A program made the translations under genes and the position numbers. DNA of 64,000 bases from Forficula auricularia (lineage: Eukaryota; Arthropoda; Insecta; Dermaptera; Forficulidae): assembly GCA_024734495.1 (NCBI GenBank), contig JALMQS010000225.1:9303094-9367093 (forward strand), given 5' to 3'. Shown here piece by piece: positions 45,836 to 55,329 of the stretch. Under the pieces are notes generated by a model. It had not been told where the DNA came from, searched no databases, and worked only from the letters and a program-made list of their open reading frames with translations. Position 1 is the stretch's first letter, and every line of letters begins with the position of its first letter.

Positions 45836-46050
45836 GGAGTCGGGTAGCTCAGTCAGCTAACGCACTTGCTTCGCTTCGGCATCGATCGATTATGACGATG
45901 TTGAAGTTGAGTTCCGGGGTTCGATCCTGGCTGGCAAATAAAAATTTCTACCGGCTGAAAACTCGGCTCCCTCACTAACCCTACTAACACTTCTACTTAT
46001 GTGCTGTCTAAATGGGCTTTGTTCCCGATGACATTAAATAAATTAAAAAA
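45836..46050 (+). repeat. tRNA-derived SINE, family 1, 215 bp, 11-bp TSD
   Basis: Perfect TSDs AACTTGTTTTT lie at 45825-45835 and 46051-46061. The head has 'gggtagctcagtcagc' (A box) and GGGGTTCGATCCT (B box, 45916-45928), with a long anticodon/variable region. The body matches 8519-8746. The tail is A-rich. Confidence 0.92.
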
Positions 46051-46417
46051 AACTTGTTTTTAAAATGATCACTAAAAATCAGCTCAATCGAAAAATTTTA
46101 AGAAGTAGCTCAAGATTTTTAAGAATTTCCAAAATGTTAGAAAATGAATTTTTTTTCTCGAAAATGTTATTATTGCCTACGTTAAAAATTATAAATATTC
46201 TGAAAATTTCAAGTCGATATATCAATTTATAGTTTATCAATGTAATTTGGTATAAATCTTCATTTCTTTTTATTTAATAAACAGTTTATTTTGTATAGAG
46301 TTTTCTTGCCCGTCTTGAGGGTATATATTTTTAATTATTATTCACTTTCTTATGCTTAAGGAATCTGTGACGACTTTCTAAATGGGCATTTAGTTTCCGA
46401 GGCCAAAGGTGTAGAAA

Positions 46418-47113
46418 AATAAGCTGACGTGTTCTGATGTGGCCATCCACTTGACTTTACCATACAACCTGGCCCCTCACTTATATTTTAATATTTAATA
46501 AAATTATTTATAAGCATGTAGGGGGCGGCTAGTTTTTGCATTTTTAGACTCCTGGGACCCACTGATTATGTATACAAAATTTGGTTGAGTTTGGCAAATG
46601 GCAAAGATTTTTCATTTTTTGACCCCCCCCCATTTTGGTCGGTTCGAATTTTCATTTTTTAGAACTTCTGGGTGATTATGTATACAAAATTCTTGGTTGA
46701 GTTTGCTCAAACGACCTAGATTTTTAATTTTTAACGCCCCTCACCCCCTAATTTTGGGTCGATATGCACCAAAATCTAATCAGCTCTTAATCTCAATAGA
46801 CCAAAACTACGTGAAATTTGGTTTCGATATTCACACTAGTTTTTGAGCTAGCTCGTACACAAAATTTGGTAACGCACAGACTAACTAACAGACTATCTAA
46901 CAGACATTTTGACAAAACAATTATTATCTCGAAAAATATAATTTTTCGATGTTCACTTATTAGAACTTTTTTGTAGAGCGAAATGCCATGGTTTCGCTCA
47001 ATTTTATTAATCAAAATAGTTTTAGCCGTTTTTGAGATATTTCGAACAAAAAGGTAAAAAAATTTTCATGCAGGACTCAATACTTGACCATCCCCTGTAT
47101 GGTAAAGTAAAAA
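46418..47113 (+). repeat. R110 interspersed repeat, full copy
   Basis: Same ends as the 20518 and 35996 copies, with about two shortened monomers. The open frame on the minus strand at 46793-47014 is conserved only because the repeat is. Confidence 0.85.
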
Positions 47114-47409
47114 CATCTGAATATAGGACGAAAAGACGATTCAAAATTCAGTTCTGAAAGACTACAAAGAAATCGCAATCGAGATGAAAAAATTTATTAA
47201 TTCCTGTTATTTACAAATATCATTCATTCTAAAACTCAAAGAGAATATCAAACATGGAAACTTAAGTAATGTTGCTTGACGATTCATAAACATGCAAAAC
47301 CTAGCTCATTAATAATCTAGTAACCTAATAGGCGGAAAAGAGGATAATTAATCCAATGAAAATAATTGAAGAGTTATTTTGCCGAAGTATAAGTTTTCTG
47401 AAATTAAAG

Positions 47410-47600
47410 TCAATAAAAGAGTGTGTCTTCTGCTTGAAAAATACATTTTAATTACCATAATTTCGAGGGACTTTGTGAAATTCCCCATCAGTTCTGTGAA
47501 TCAATTGTAATAGACTGATGAAGAAACTATAGTCTCAGTATAAATAAATTCAAAATTTAATTTTCAATCAGAAGACACTCTTTTATTGTCTCATTTAACT
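47410..47600. repeat. Foldback related to 37959-38107
   Basis: 'caataaaagagtgtgtcttctg' and its inverse lie at the ends. Inside is 'gactgatgaagaaactatag', and on the minus strand CTGATGGGG...CTCGAAATTATGG. Diverged arms. Confidence 0.75.
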
Positions 47601-47813
47601 TATGAAAATTCTTAAATTAAAATTTATGATTGAAAATATGTTTTTCTCTGTTCTAACCTCTAAATACTTTTACGCCTGGCGACTAGGCGTAACCCTAGAT
47701 TTGAATTTTGTTTTGCCGAGAATAGCAAAGCTGATGAATAATAAAGAGAAACAATGGGCGCATCTGTTTGGATGCAATATAATATTAAATGTTATAATTT
47801 TAATTAATATATC

Positions 47814-48105
47814 AAGAATAATTGATATATTAATCAGAATTGTTTGACCGCGCTTATTTGAAAAAGATATTTATTGCGAGACTACTGCGGATTGTACTAT
47901 GGTGATCATCCAGTGCATGCGGACTATACGCGAAATGACGTTGGATTGTAGCTAAATGGATCCTGCTCTTTTCTCTCGTTATCCAGACTTAAGACTCCGC
48001 AGACTCCAATACCGCAATCCGCAGTAGTCTCGCAATAAATATCTTTTTCAAATAAGCGCGGTCAAAACAATTCTCATTGATATATCAATAATTCTTTGAT
48101 ATATT
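47814..48105. mobile_element. MITE with about 85-bp arms and a shared core
   Basis: Arms 'gaccgcgcttatttgaaaaa' and its inverse extend through 'gcgagactactgcggattg'. The loop of about 110 bp ('gaaatgacgttggattgtag', 'ttaagactccgcagactcc') is shared, inverted, with 62105-62390. The loop reads in one frame as YTRNDVGL then a stop then LNGSCSFLSLSRLKTPQT. Confidence 0.8.
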
Positions 48106-48807
48106 AATGAGAAAAATTATGACATTTATTTAACATCATTATTTGTGCTGGAAATATATAAGTTCAGAAATTATTTTCACTCAATGTTTGACAAAAATTC
48201 CCTACATGTGATTCGCTATTGAATCAAATGTAGAAAACATTCGATCAAATAAACATTCTTTGTTAAGTGACTATGGCTTGCTATAATAATTAAACGAATT
48301 TACCTAGATCCAATAGGAGTCGGTTTAAACTTTTTCCGAATGGTCATCGCACGATGATGAAGCAGGTACGCTATACACTAGACCGCCTCCATTTTTATTT
48401 TAATTATGTTTTTCTTTAAGAATTGAGAAAAAATTGAGTTTTTATTTTAACGGAGTTTTTGAAATAAAAGCGATTTTTTATACATTTTTTTCTACGTTCT
48501 AGTCTGAAATTTTTGTGTTACACTTTGACATTAAGTGAGAAACAGCAATTATTGTATTGTCATTAGATAAAGAGAAAATTCTGACGAAAATACAATATCT
48601 TGTAAGCCGAGAGAATTATTGTTAATTTTTACATTACATTTTTTATATTATATTACTTTCTTTTAATTCTAGGAATATATAAAATGTTGCAGTGGCAAAT
48701 CAAATACACATGTAAGCAAAATAGTGGATTAAAATTTGATTATAAGATTCTATACACCGGTGGTTCATAAAGTTTTCAGTGTGTTCGATGACAATGCTAA
48801 TAACGAA

Positions 48808-49302
48808 TATCGACCTAAAATTAAAGGGGCTGGAGGGGGGGGGTTAAAATTAAAAATCGAGACCGTTTGAGCAAACTCAACCAAATTTTGTATTCACAAT
48901 CAGTGGACACACAGAAGTCTAAAAATTCAAAAACTAACCGTTTAAAATGGGGGGGGGGGGGGTCAAAAAATGAAAATATTGGCCATTTACCAAACACAAC
49001 CAAATTTTGTATACATAATCAGTCGGACGCCAGAAGTCTAAAAATGCAAAAACTAAGCGCCCAAAACGGAGGGAGGCGGGTATAGGGTCAAAAAATGAAA
49101 TTCTTGCCCATTTACCAAACTCAAGCAAATTTTGTATACATAATTAGTGGGACCCCAGAAGTCTAAAAAAAAATGAAAAAACTAACCCACCTTCCCCTAC
49201 ATGATTATAAATAACTTTATTAAGTATTAAATATAAGTGAGGGGCCAAGTTGAATGGTAAAGTCAAGTGGATGGCCATATCAGCACACGTCAGCTTATTT
49301 CC
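48808..49302 (-). repeat. R110 interspersed repeat, partial, opposite strand
   Basis: Minus-strand copy with about three monomers, ending in CACGTCAGCTTAT on plus. It lacks the 3' segment. Open frames here are C/G-run artefacts. Confidence 0.85.
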
Positions 49303-49714
49303 TTTGCTACTGGTAATATTTTGTAATATTGCAGAAAATAAGGGATAAATAAATATATTATGATATTTATTTAAAGAGATTTAACCGTATCTGTTTTTTA
49401 AGGATAATTGCCGTTCATTAGAAAACACTTTTGTAATTTTTATCTCTTTTCGGAGACTTTAACAAGCATCCAGGGAGTATTTATTCTAAGCCACTTCTGG
49501 TAATTTATTTGCGGTTCTTCTTTTCTCTCTCTCTATCCGTTTCCTCTTTCATCTATTTATTTTATTTTTGTCAAACAATTAACTAATTCCTATAAAACAC
49601 TGGATTTAAAAAATTAAATAAAGATTAATAATAAAACGTAATTATTAAGAGAAAATTGACATTGAAGTCAAGGAATGAACATAAATAGTAAGAATTTTTA
49701 ATAGACTTTTAAGT

Positions 49715-49916
49715 AGAAAATCATGAATATGATGTCATCTGGCCAGATGGCCCGGATTGCTGTTACTGGCACTCGGGTTCGATTCCCGAGGGGTGAAAAA
49801 CAAACCCTCTGACAGATAATTAAAAATATTCCATTCCATCGGATTTAATAGATGACACCATATTACGATTTTCTAGCAAATTTGAATCTATTACCATCGG
49901 CAAATTAATATCTTTC
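49715..49916 (+). repeat. tRNA-derived SINE, family 3, 202 bp, 12-bp TSD
   Basis: Perfect TSDs AGACTTTTAAGT lie at 49703-49714 and 49917-49928. The head has an A-box-like 'ggccagatggcccgg' and B box CGGGTTCGATTCC. The tail ends 'accatcggcaaattaat'. A headless copy lies at 10262-10336. Confidence 0.88.
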
Positions 49917-50094
49917 AGACTTTTAAGTTGTGTTTGAAAGATTTATTCAAAGCAAATTTTCTTAATAATGAACCACGATTGTGCATTTTACATTTCTTTC
50001 ATAAATTTAAATTGGCCCCAGAGCATTACTCTTGCCATAGTTGAATATAAGTTTTTAAGAATTTTAATAACTAAATTGTATGATTTCTATACTA

Positions 50095-50325
50095 TTTTTT
50101 GCGGACGACCAGCTGGTTATTGAAAATGATGAAATGGGTCTTGACTACATGGCGAAACTAAATGAGGTTTTTAACCAGGGGGCTTAAAAATAAATTATAA
50201 AAAATCTGAATATTTGTCTGTAGGAAATAATATGATATCGGACCTAATATTGGAGGAAGAGAAGAAGTTATCGGGGGTTGAAGAATATAAATATTTGGGT
50301 GTGATCTATATAAATAAAAATGTAC
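50095..50325 (+). pseudogene. LINE reverse transcriptase palm fragment
   Basis: Two overlapping frames give FFADDQLVIENDEMGLDYMA and, after a frameshift near 50180, GLKINYKKSEYLSVGNNMIS then GVEEYKYLGVIY. FADD is the catalytic motif C of reverse transcriptase, and the KLNxxxNQGGLKIN and KYLGV blocks follow in the expected order. It differs from the RT families at 12 and 14 kb. Both ends are lost, so it is a dead relic too short for ORF calling. Confidence 0.85.
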
Positions 50326-50827
50326 TGTTACTGCTTTAGTGACATGTTGAAGGACCTCCGAAAGTTCTTCACCGATTTCTTTGAAATTTTACACAGCATT
50401 ACATTCAAATATACGAGTGTTTTTATAGATATTGCACCTGTGACATGTAAAAAATATTTTTTTCAAGAGCTTTGCCCTCTTTATCAGTCTATTACAATTC
50501 ATTCACAGAAATTAATGTATGTAGGAAATTAATGTAAGTGAGATTTACACTATAAATATAAATTAAAAATTTATAATTTCAGTAGAAGACAATCTTTAAT
50601 TGTCTCCTTCAATAGATACATAAATATATTTGATATATGTGTGCATGTTTATTTGGATCAAGCAGAGAACCTCTTTGTTTCTCTTTAAGACTTTTTCAAG
50701 CTTATAAATTGAATGTTACACATTCTTCTTCTTTTTCTAACTGACTCCAGTGATCAATGCCTTCTTTCGGAATTGACACTTTCTTAAGTAAATCTGTTCC
50801 TTGCTCCTCCCAATTACTACCTCTGAC
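50326..50827. other. AT-rich; short foldback-family fragment
   Basis: 50573-50620 matches the end of 37959-38107 ('agaagacaatctttaattgtctccttcaa'-type, diverged). 50350-50520 resembles the interior of 47410-47600. The open frame at 50320-50532 has no recognised domain. Confidence 0.5.
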
Positions 50828-50841
50828 GTAAAACAATGTAT

Positions 50842-51133
50842 TTTGTAAGAGTTCGTGGCTGTGATGAAACTATACTAGATGAAGGAGGAGGACCTCATCA
50901 TTTCATTCTGAAACTTTTGGGTCCAGGCACGTTAAAAATTCGCATGAAGCTAAAAGAAATTTTTATTTTTGACAAGGCTTGGTTCGATCACATATGTGTA
51001 CCGCATTTTGTGTATAACTCCTAATTGACTGAAGATGGCCAAATAAAATTTAGGCCGAAACGTCTCATTAAAGGTGTTTTATTGAACCCAGTGATTCCAT
51101 CTTTGGCTGATACCTCCTCCTTCATCTAGTATA
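50842..51133. mobile_element. Foldback-family element, 292 bp, 14-bp TSD
   Basis: Perfect TSDs GTAAAACAATGTAT lie at 50828-50841 and 51134-51147. Short TIRs only ('actagatgaaggaggagg' and inverse). One copy of CTGAAGATGGCC...AGGCCGAAACG (about 51029-51061) with GGCC/GGCC pairing. Same family as 27792-28189 but with a single module. The 62-codon frame is element-derived. Confidence 0.88.
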
Positions 51134-51320
51134 GTAAAACAATGTATACTTTGCCATGAAAGGTCCCTCTCCCTGGTCACTGTAGTCGCCTTATACGAAA
51201 AGGAGGGAATTTTGTTGACATACTATACTTCCGGCCCACAGGGGCATTGTTTAACGTTACATATTCTTCGTTTAAATTGCATACTTGTAAAGTTCAAATA
51301 TCAACGCATCTTACCATACA

Positions 51321-52113
51321 CTTCTGGTTGAGTTTGGTCCAAAGGGCCTAGATTTTCATTTTTTGCCGGCCCCCCACCCCTCATTTTGGACGATTAGTTT
51401 TTTTTTTGTATTTTTAATCTTCTGGCAGCTCACTGATTATGAATAAAAAATTTGGTTGAATTTGGTACAAGGGGCTATATTTTCATTTTTTGACCCCCCA
51501 TTTTGGGTGGTTAGTTTTTGCATTTTTAGACTTCTGGGGGCCCACAGATTATGTATACAAAATTTGGTTGAGTTTGATACAAGAGCCTATATTTTCATTT
51601 TTTGACCCTGCCCCCCCATTTTGAGCGGTTAGTTTTTGCATTTTTACTATTCTGGGGTCCCACTGACTATGCATACAAAATTTGGTTGAGTTTGCTCAAA
51701 TGGCCTAAACTTTTAATCTTTAGCTCTCCTTAATTGTGTCTCGATATGCACCAAAATCTAATCAGCTCTTAATCTCAATGCACCAAAACTAAGTGTGAAA
51801 TTTTGTTTTGATATTCAGACTAGTTTTTGAGCTAGCTCGTCGACAAAAGTTTGGTAACGCACAGACTAACAGAATAACAGAATAACAACCTAACAGACAT
51901 TTTGACAAAACAATTATTATCTCGAAAAATATAATTTTTTCGATGTTTACTTATTTGAGCTTTTTTGTAGACCGAAATGCCATGGTTCCGCTCAATTTTT
52001 TTAATCAAAATAGTTTCATCCGTTTTTGAGAAATTTCGAAAAAAAGAAGCAAAAACCACTTTTTTCATGAACGATTACAATACTTGACCATACCCTTTAT
52101 GGTAAAGTAAAAA
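51321..52113 (+). repeat. R110 interspersed repeat, 5' truncated
   Basis: About four monomers and the common 3' segment ending 'tatggtaaagtaaaaa'. It lies 121 bp upstream of the conserved exon, so it is intronic. Confidence 0.85.
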
Positions 52114-52234
52114 GATGGATGCGAATCTCATCATAGAATGCATATTATAAATAATTAATTTATAATATAAAGTTAAAAATTTCTGTTGAAATTAGCTAAT
52201 AATAACACTAATATTATTCTATTTTTGTTCTCAG

Positions 52235-52330
52235 ATCCAACTTTATGGATTCAATGCGGAATTGTATCACAATATGTCTGAGGCGCAACATAAGTCCCAA
52301 GGCATCGTAGCGATCGCACTTATGGTGCAG
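52235..52330 (+). CDS. Carbonic anhydrase-related protein exon (CA10/CA11-like)
   Basis: A 96-bp internal exon encoding 32 residues, including IQLYGFNAELYHNMSEAQHK and SQGIVAIALMVQ. This matches the central strand region of the CA fold in the catalytically inactive CARP branch, whose vertebrate members read [26 protein letters not shown]. These proteins are secreted or surface neuronal proteins lacking the full zinc triad, which other exons would encode. The acceptor is ttttgttctcag. The donor is CAG|GCAAGT, a GC-AG intron of textbook form; an alternative GT four bases on would add part of a codon. Other exons are not in view; strand is +. Confidence 0.88.
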
Positions 52331-52336
52331 GCAAGT
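52331..52336 (+). promoter_or_regulatory. GC-AG splice donor
   Basis: GCAAGT directly after CAG. Non-GT donors of this consensus occur in a small fraction of introns. Ending the exon here keeps the alignment to the family, whereas using the GT at 52335 inserts an extra residue. Confidence 0.65.
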
Positions 52337-52509
52337 ATATACTATTTTATTATTAAATAAAAATTAAAAACTATAAAATGCTTATATTTTAATGCATTTA
52401 AATACTGAATGTGAAATTTATTTTATTTTATTTTTTATTAGAGGATTTTTTTATTAGTAATCTAGAAAAGAGTAGCCGTTACCTTTCTAGATAATTTTTA
52501 GAAAAAAAA

Positions 52510-52656
52510 ACCGACTTCAAAAAAATTAAATTCAACAATTAAAATAATAAGAACTCAAAAATAAAATAAAATGCACTTAAAGGTATAAAATAATTATTTT
52601 ATTTAGTTAGAACTAAACGATGAAATTGTTACATGAAATTACTTTTTGAAGTCGGT
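52510..52656. mobile_element. ACCGACTTC MITE, 147 bp
   Basis: ACCGACTTCAAAAAAATTAAA to TTTTTGAAGTCGGT. About 90% similar by eye to 40540-40688. Both are followed by GCCAAACA, so the repeat extends beyond the inverted ends. Confidence 0.8.
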
Positions 52657-52691
52657 GCCAAACATATCCATTTTATGAATCGCACTAGACC

Positions 52692-53189
52692 AGGGGCCGG
52701 CAACCTTTTGAGTCGGAAGAGTCAAAAGTTACAATTTAAAAAATTTCCCAGTTTTTAAAGATCCACTAACATTTTTGTTTTAATATTATGGTATTTGATT
52801 AGGATTAGGTATATAAATTTGATTTTTGATTTAAAATAAATAGCTTTAAATATGAAATAATATTTATTTATATCAAAACATACAAATGTTTCACACAAAA
52901 TTTATTCATGTATTTTAGCTAGCTCTGCTAAAATAATAAAACTAGTAATCAAATAATATAACTATGATTATTGAATAATAGATAGTTACATCCATGGGAG
53001 CATTGGCATTGCATGCCTTTTAAAAATTTGCCTAAATCTGGCTCATAACTTGTTGTTTTCAGTTTCAAGCACGCCTCTAGATTTTTATTTGTTAGTTGGC
53101 CTCTTACTTTAATTTCAGTATAATATTTTTTTATGAGTTTTGAAAATAAAATAATATAATTATTAATATTTGCGCATGGAACTGGAGAG
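52692..53189 (+). mobile_element. hAT left-end fragment and AT-rich DNA
   Basis: 52692 begins CAGGGGCCGGCAACCTTTTG, a common hAT terminus. No matching right end was found. The remainder is AT-rich with no open frame of note. Confidence 0.5.
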
Positions 53190-53590
53190 AACTTAAGAAT
53201 AGCGACTTATGATAATACCTATCATGCATCTCGTAAGAGAAAGATTCAAGCGAATGAATCAGAAATTGATAATAAAATTCAATTAATTAATAAAGAAATT
53301 ATCTCGAAACGTTAGCGGGTTTTAAATGAACGTTTTAAGATTTTTTTTTTATAAAAGATTTTATTTATTATAATTTCGATTATTTGATCAAAAGAATTTC
53401 CTTTATTTTGTCGTTGATCATATCATCCGAACTTAACCAAAATAATATGGGATTATCCCTAAGGTATTCCTTTTACAATAAAAAAAGAATCATCGAAATC
53501 GGTGCATAAACAAAGAAGTTATGCGTGAACATACATAACAAAAAAGGTCCAATAGCAATGAAAAAAAACGGGACCAATCGGGTACGAGAT
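53190..53590 (-). repeat. ACCGACTTC-associated repeat, inverted copy
   Basis: Reverse complement of 40080-40500 ('cttacgagatgcatg', 'gattcattcgc', 'acccgc-aacgtttcgaga', 'aataatcgaaattataataa'). Together with 52510-52656 it forms a second copy split by about 530 bp. Confidence 0.75.
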
Positions 53591-54210
53591 TGAGCCCAAT
53601 GCAAAAAAAATGCTCACATGGTAAAGAGAAATAAATGGTCAAACACACACACACAAAACATACATTCCGTTGAATTGATAACCTCCTCATTTCGTCGGGT
53701 AAAAAGAGGTTAAAAAGTTGTAACTTGGACATCTCCAGCGAGGCCTTCCAAATCAATTCTAAAGTGGTGAGGATGTAAACAACACGAGTGGAATTGGGAA
53801 TACTTGTGAATACATTTAAATCACATTTTACAGACTCCTATAATATATTAGAAATAAAAATAAAATATATTTTCAAAATTAAAATTTAATTTTACTAGTC
53901 TCTAAAGCAAATTTTTCTATAGCATTATCAACATCTATTGCATCAGTCATTTCTTGTTCAATAGTCCAGAGATTACTTAAGCTTAGTATACTAATTGTAG
54001 ATCTTAAATAATTTATGATCAACTTCTCTCACAAGTGGCATTGCTTATAGCAATTGTAAGAAATTTAATCTATGCAATATTATTATATTAGGCAAGCTAA
54101 CTTCTAGCCTAAATTGTAGAATTTTAATACCTCGACTGGGCTTGAATTATCATCTCTGTTGCCTGTAGCAGCACGAAAATTGTCGCAAATCATCCAATAA
54201 GGATTCCATC
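53591..54210. other. No clear feature
   Basis: An open frame at 53490-53756 (-) starts in the repeat and has no known domain. CA-rich run at 53643-53656. Confidence 0.4.
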
Positions 54211-55110
54211 GTTTCCGAAAAGTTGCTCACGATTCACGTAAAAACGGCTGAAGGGGTTACTATGAAATTTCATATTTACATCAGATGTCTAGTAACTTAT
54301 GTTTTTAGATATATAACGTTTTGATATTTTGACCGCAAAAGGGGGTATGGGGGGGCACGTATGAAAATTATCAAATAACTTCTAAACTATTAACTCTACG
54401 GCACATTTTATTATGAGCACAGTTGTAGGGGATTTAATTTCTGACAACTTTTGTTTAAAAAAATTTCCCCAAAAAGGGAGGGAGGGTCAAAATATGAAAA
54501 TTCTTGCTCTTGGACCAAACTCAACCAAATTTTGTATACATAATCTGTATACGTACATATATGTAAGTGGGTCACTAGAAGACTAGAAATGAAAAAACTT
54601 AACACCTAAAATAAGGGGGGGGGGTCAAAAAATGAAAATTCTTACCCTAAGAGCCAACTTAACCAAATTTTGTATACATAATCTGTGGGTCACTAGAAGG
54701 CTAGAAATGCAAAAACTGGGTGCGGGGGTGGATGCGGGGTGGTGTACTGGTGCGGCGAGTGTGTTCAGGTGAGGATCCAGAGGCTTAGTGGGGTATAATG
54801 TGGGGGTTTGTGGGTGGAGATCGCTGGGTGTGGTCTGGGGCGGGTGGGGGTGTTGTCCGGGAAATGGTGGGGTGCGGGGTGGTGCAGGGTGGAGTGAGGG
54901 GTTCAGGTTAGGGTCCAGAGGGGTAGTGGGGTGGTGCGGGGTTGGGTGCGGAGTGGTGGTGTGGGTCAAGCGTTGGATAAGGGGCGCGGGGGGTGGGGTG
55001 CTCGGCGGGTTGGGGGGGGGGGGTATGAGGGTTTGGTTCGTGGGTTGGGGGTCCAGGGGGCGTGCCCCCTGGCTAGCAAGAGGGTCGCCGAAGGCGGGCC
55101 TTGCAGCTAG
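54211..55110 (+). mobile_element. Helitron, 5' truncated, with intact 3' end
   Basis: 54211-54480 matches the Helitron at 7580-7840. 54490-54710 holds two R110-like monomers in minus orientation. A G-rich tract follows, then 'ggtcgccgaaggcgggccttgcag' as 3' hairpin and CTAG (55107-55110) before T. No Rep/helicase. Confidence 0.85.
54717..55080 (+). repeat. G-rich strand-asymmetric tract
   Basis: About 360 bp dominated by GGTG, GGGG and GGGTGCGGGG on the plus strand, with very few C. Many runs of three or more G give strong G-quadruplex potential. The 110- and 114-codon frames on the two strands are translations of this tract. Confidence 0.85.
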
Positions 55111-55190
55111 TTATTTCTAAAATCTGCCGAACCTATCAGTGTCGCCCGGGGCAAGTTCCCCCTGCCCCTCAACCCCCTCGCTAGGCTACA

Positions 55191-55280
55191 GAATTCATCA
55201 GATAATGCCCCTTCATCTATTGTCTTGTATTTGGAAATGAAAGTGGAAGTGGAAGTAGGTGTAGGTGGCGGTTAACAACT
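55191..55280 (+). mobile_element. Fragment of CGAGGGGTGAACCGCG MITE
   Basis: 'gaattcatcagataatgccc', 'catctattgtct' and 'ggaaatgaaagtggaagt' match the right half of 6667-6831 (reverse strand) and 10742-10881. The terminus has decayed to 'ggcggttaac'. Confidence 0.7.
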
Positions 55281-55329
55281 GGGTTGAAATTAAATTGAAC
55301 ATTAACGCCTGTAAAACATTGAATATGAA

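Noticed and set aside
45836..45930. Functional tRNA gene
   Set aside because: A and B boxes are present but the arm between them is too long, stems do not close, and it continues into a SINE body with TSDs.
54625..55120. Overlapping 110- and 114-codon open frames on both strands, Gly- and Pro-rich
   Set aside because: They are translations of the G-rich Helitron tract; length reflects base composition, not coding.
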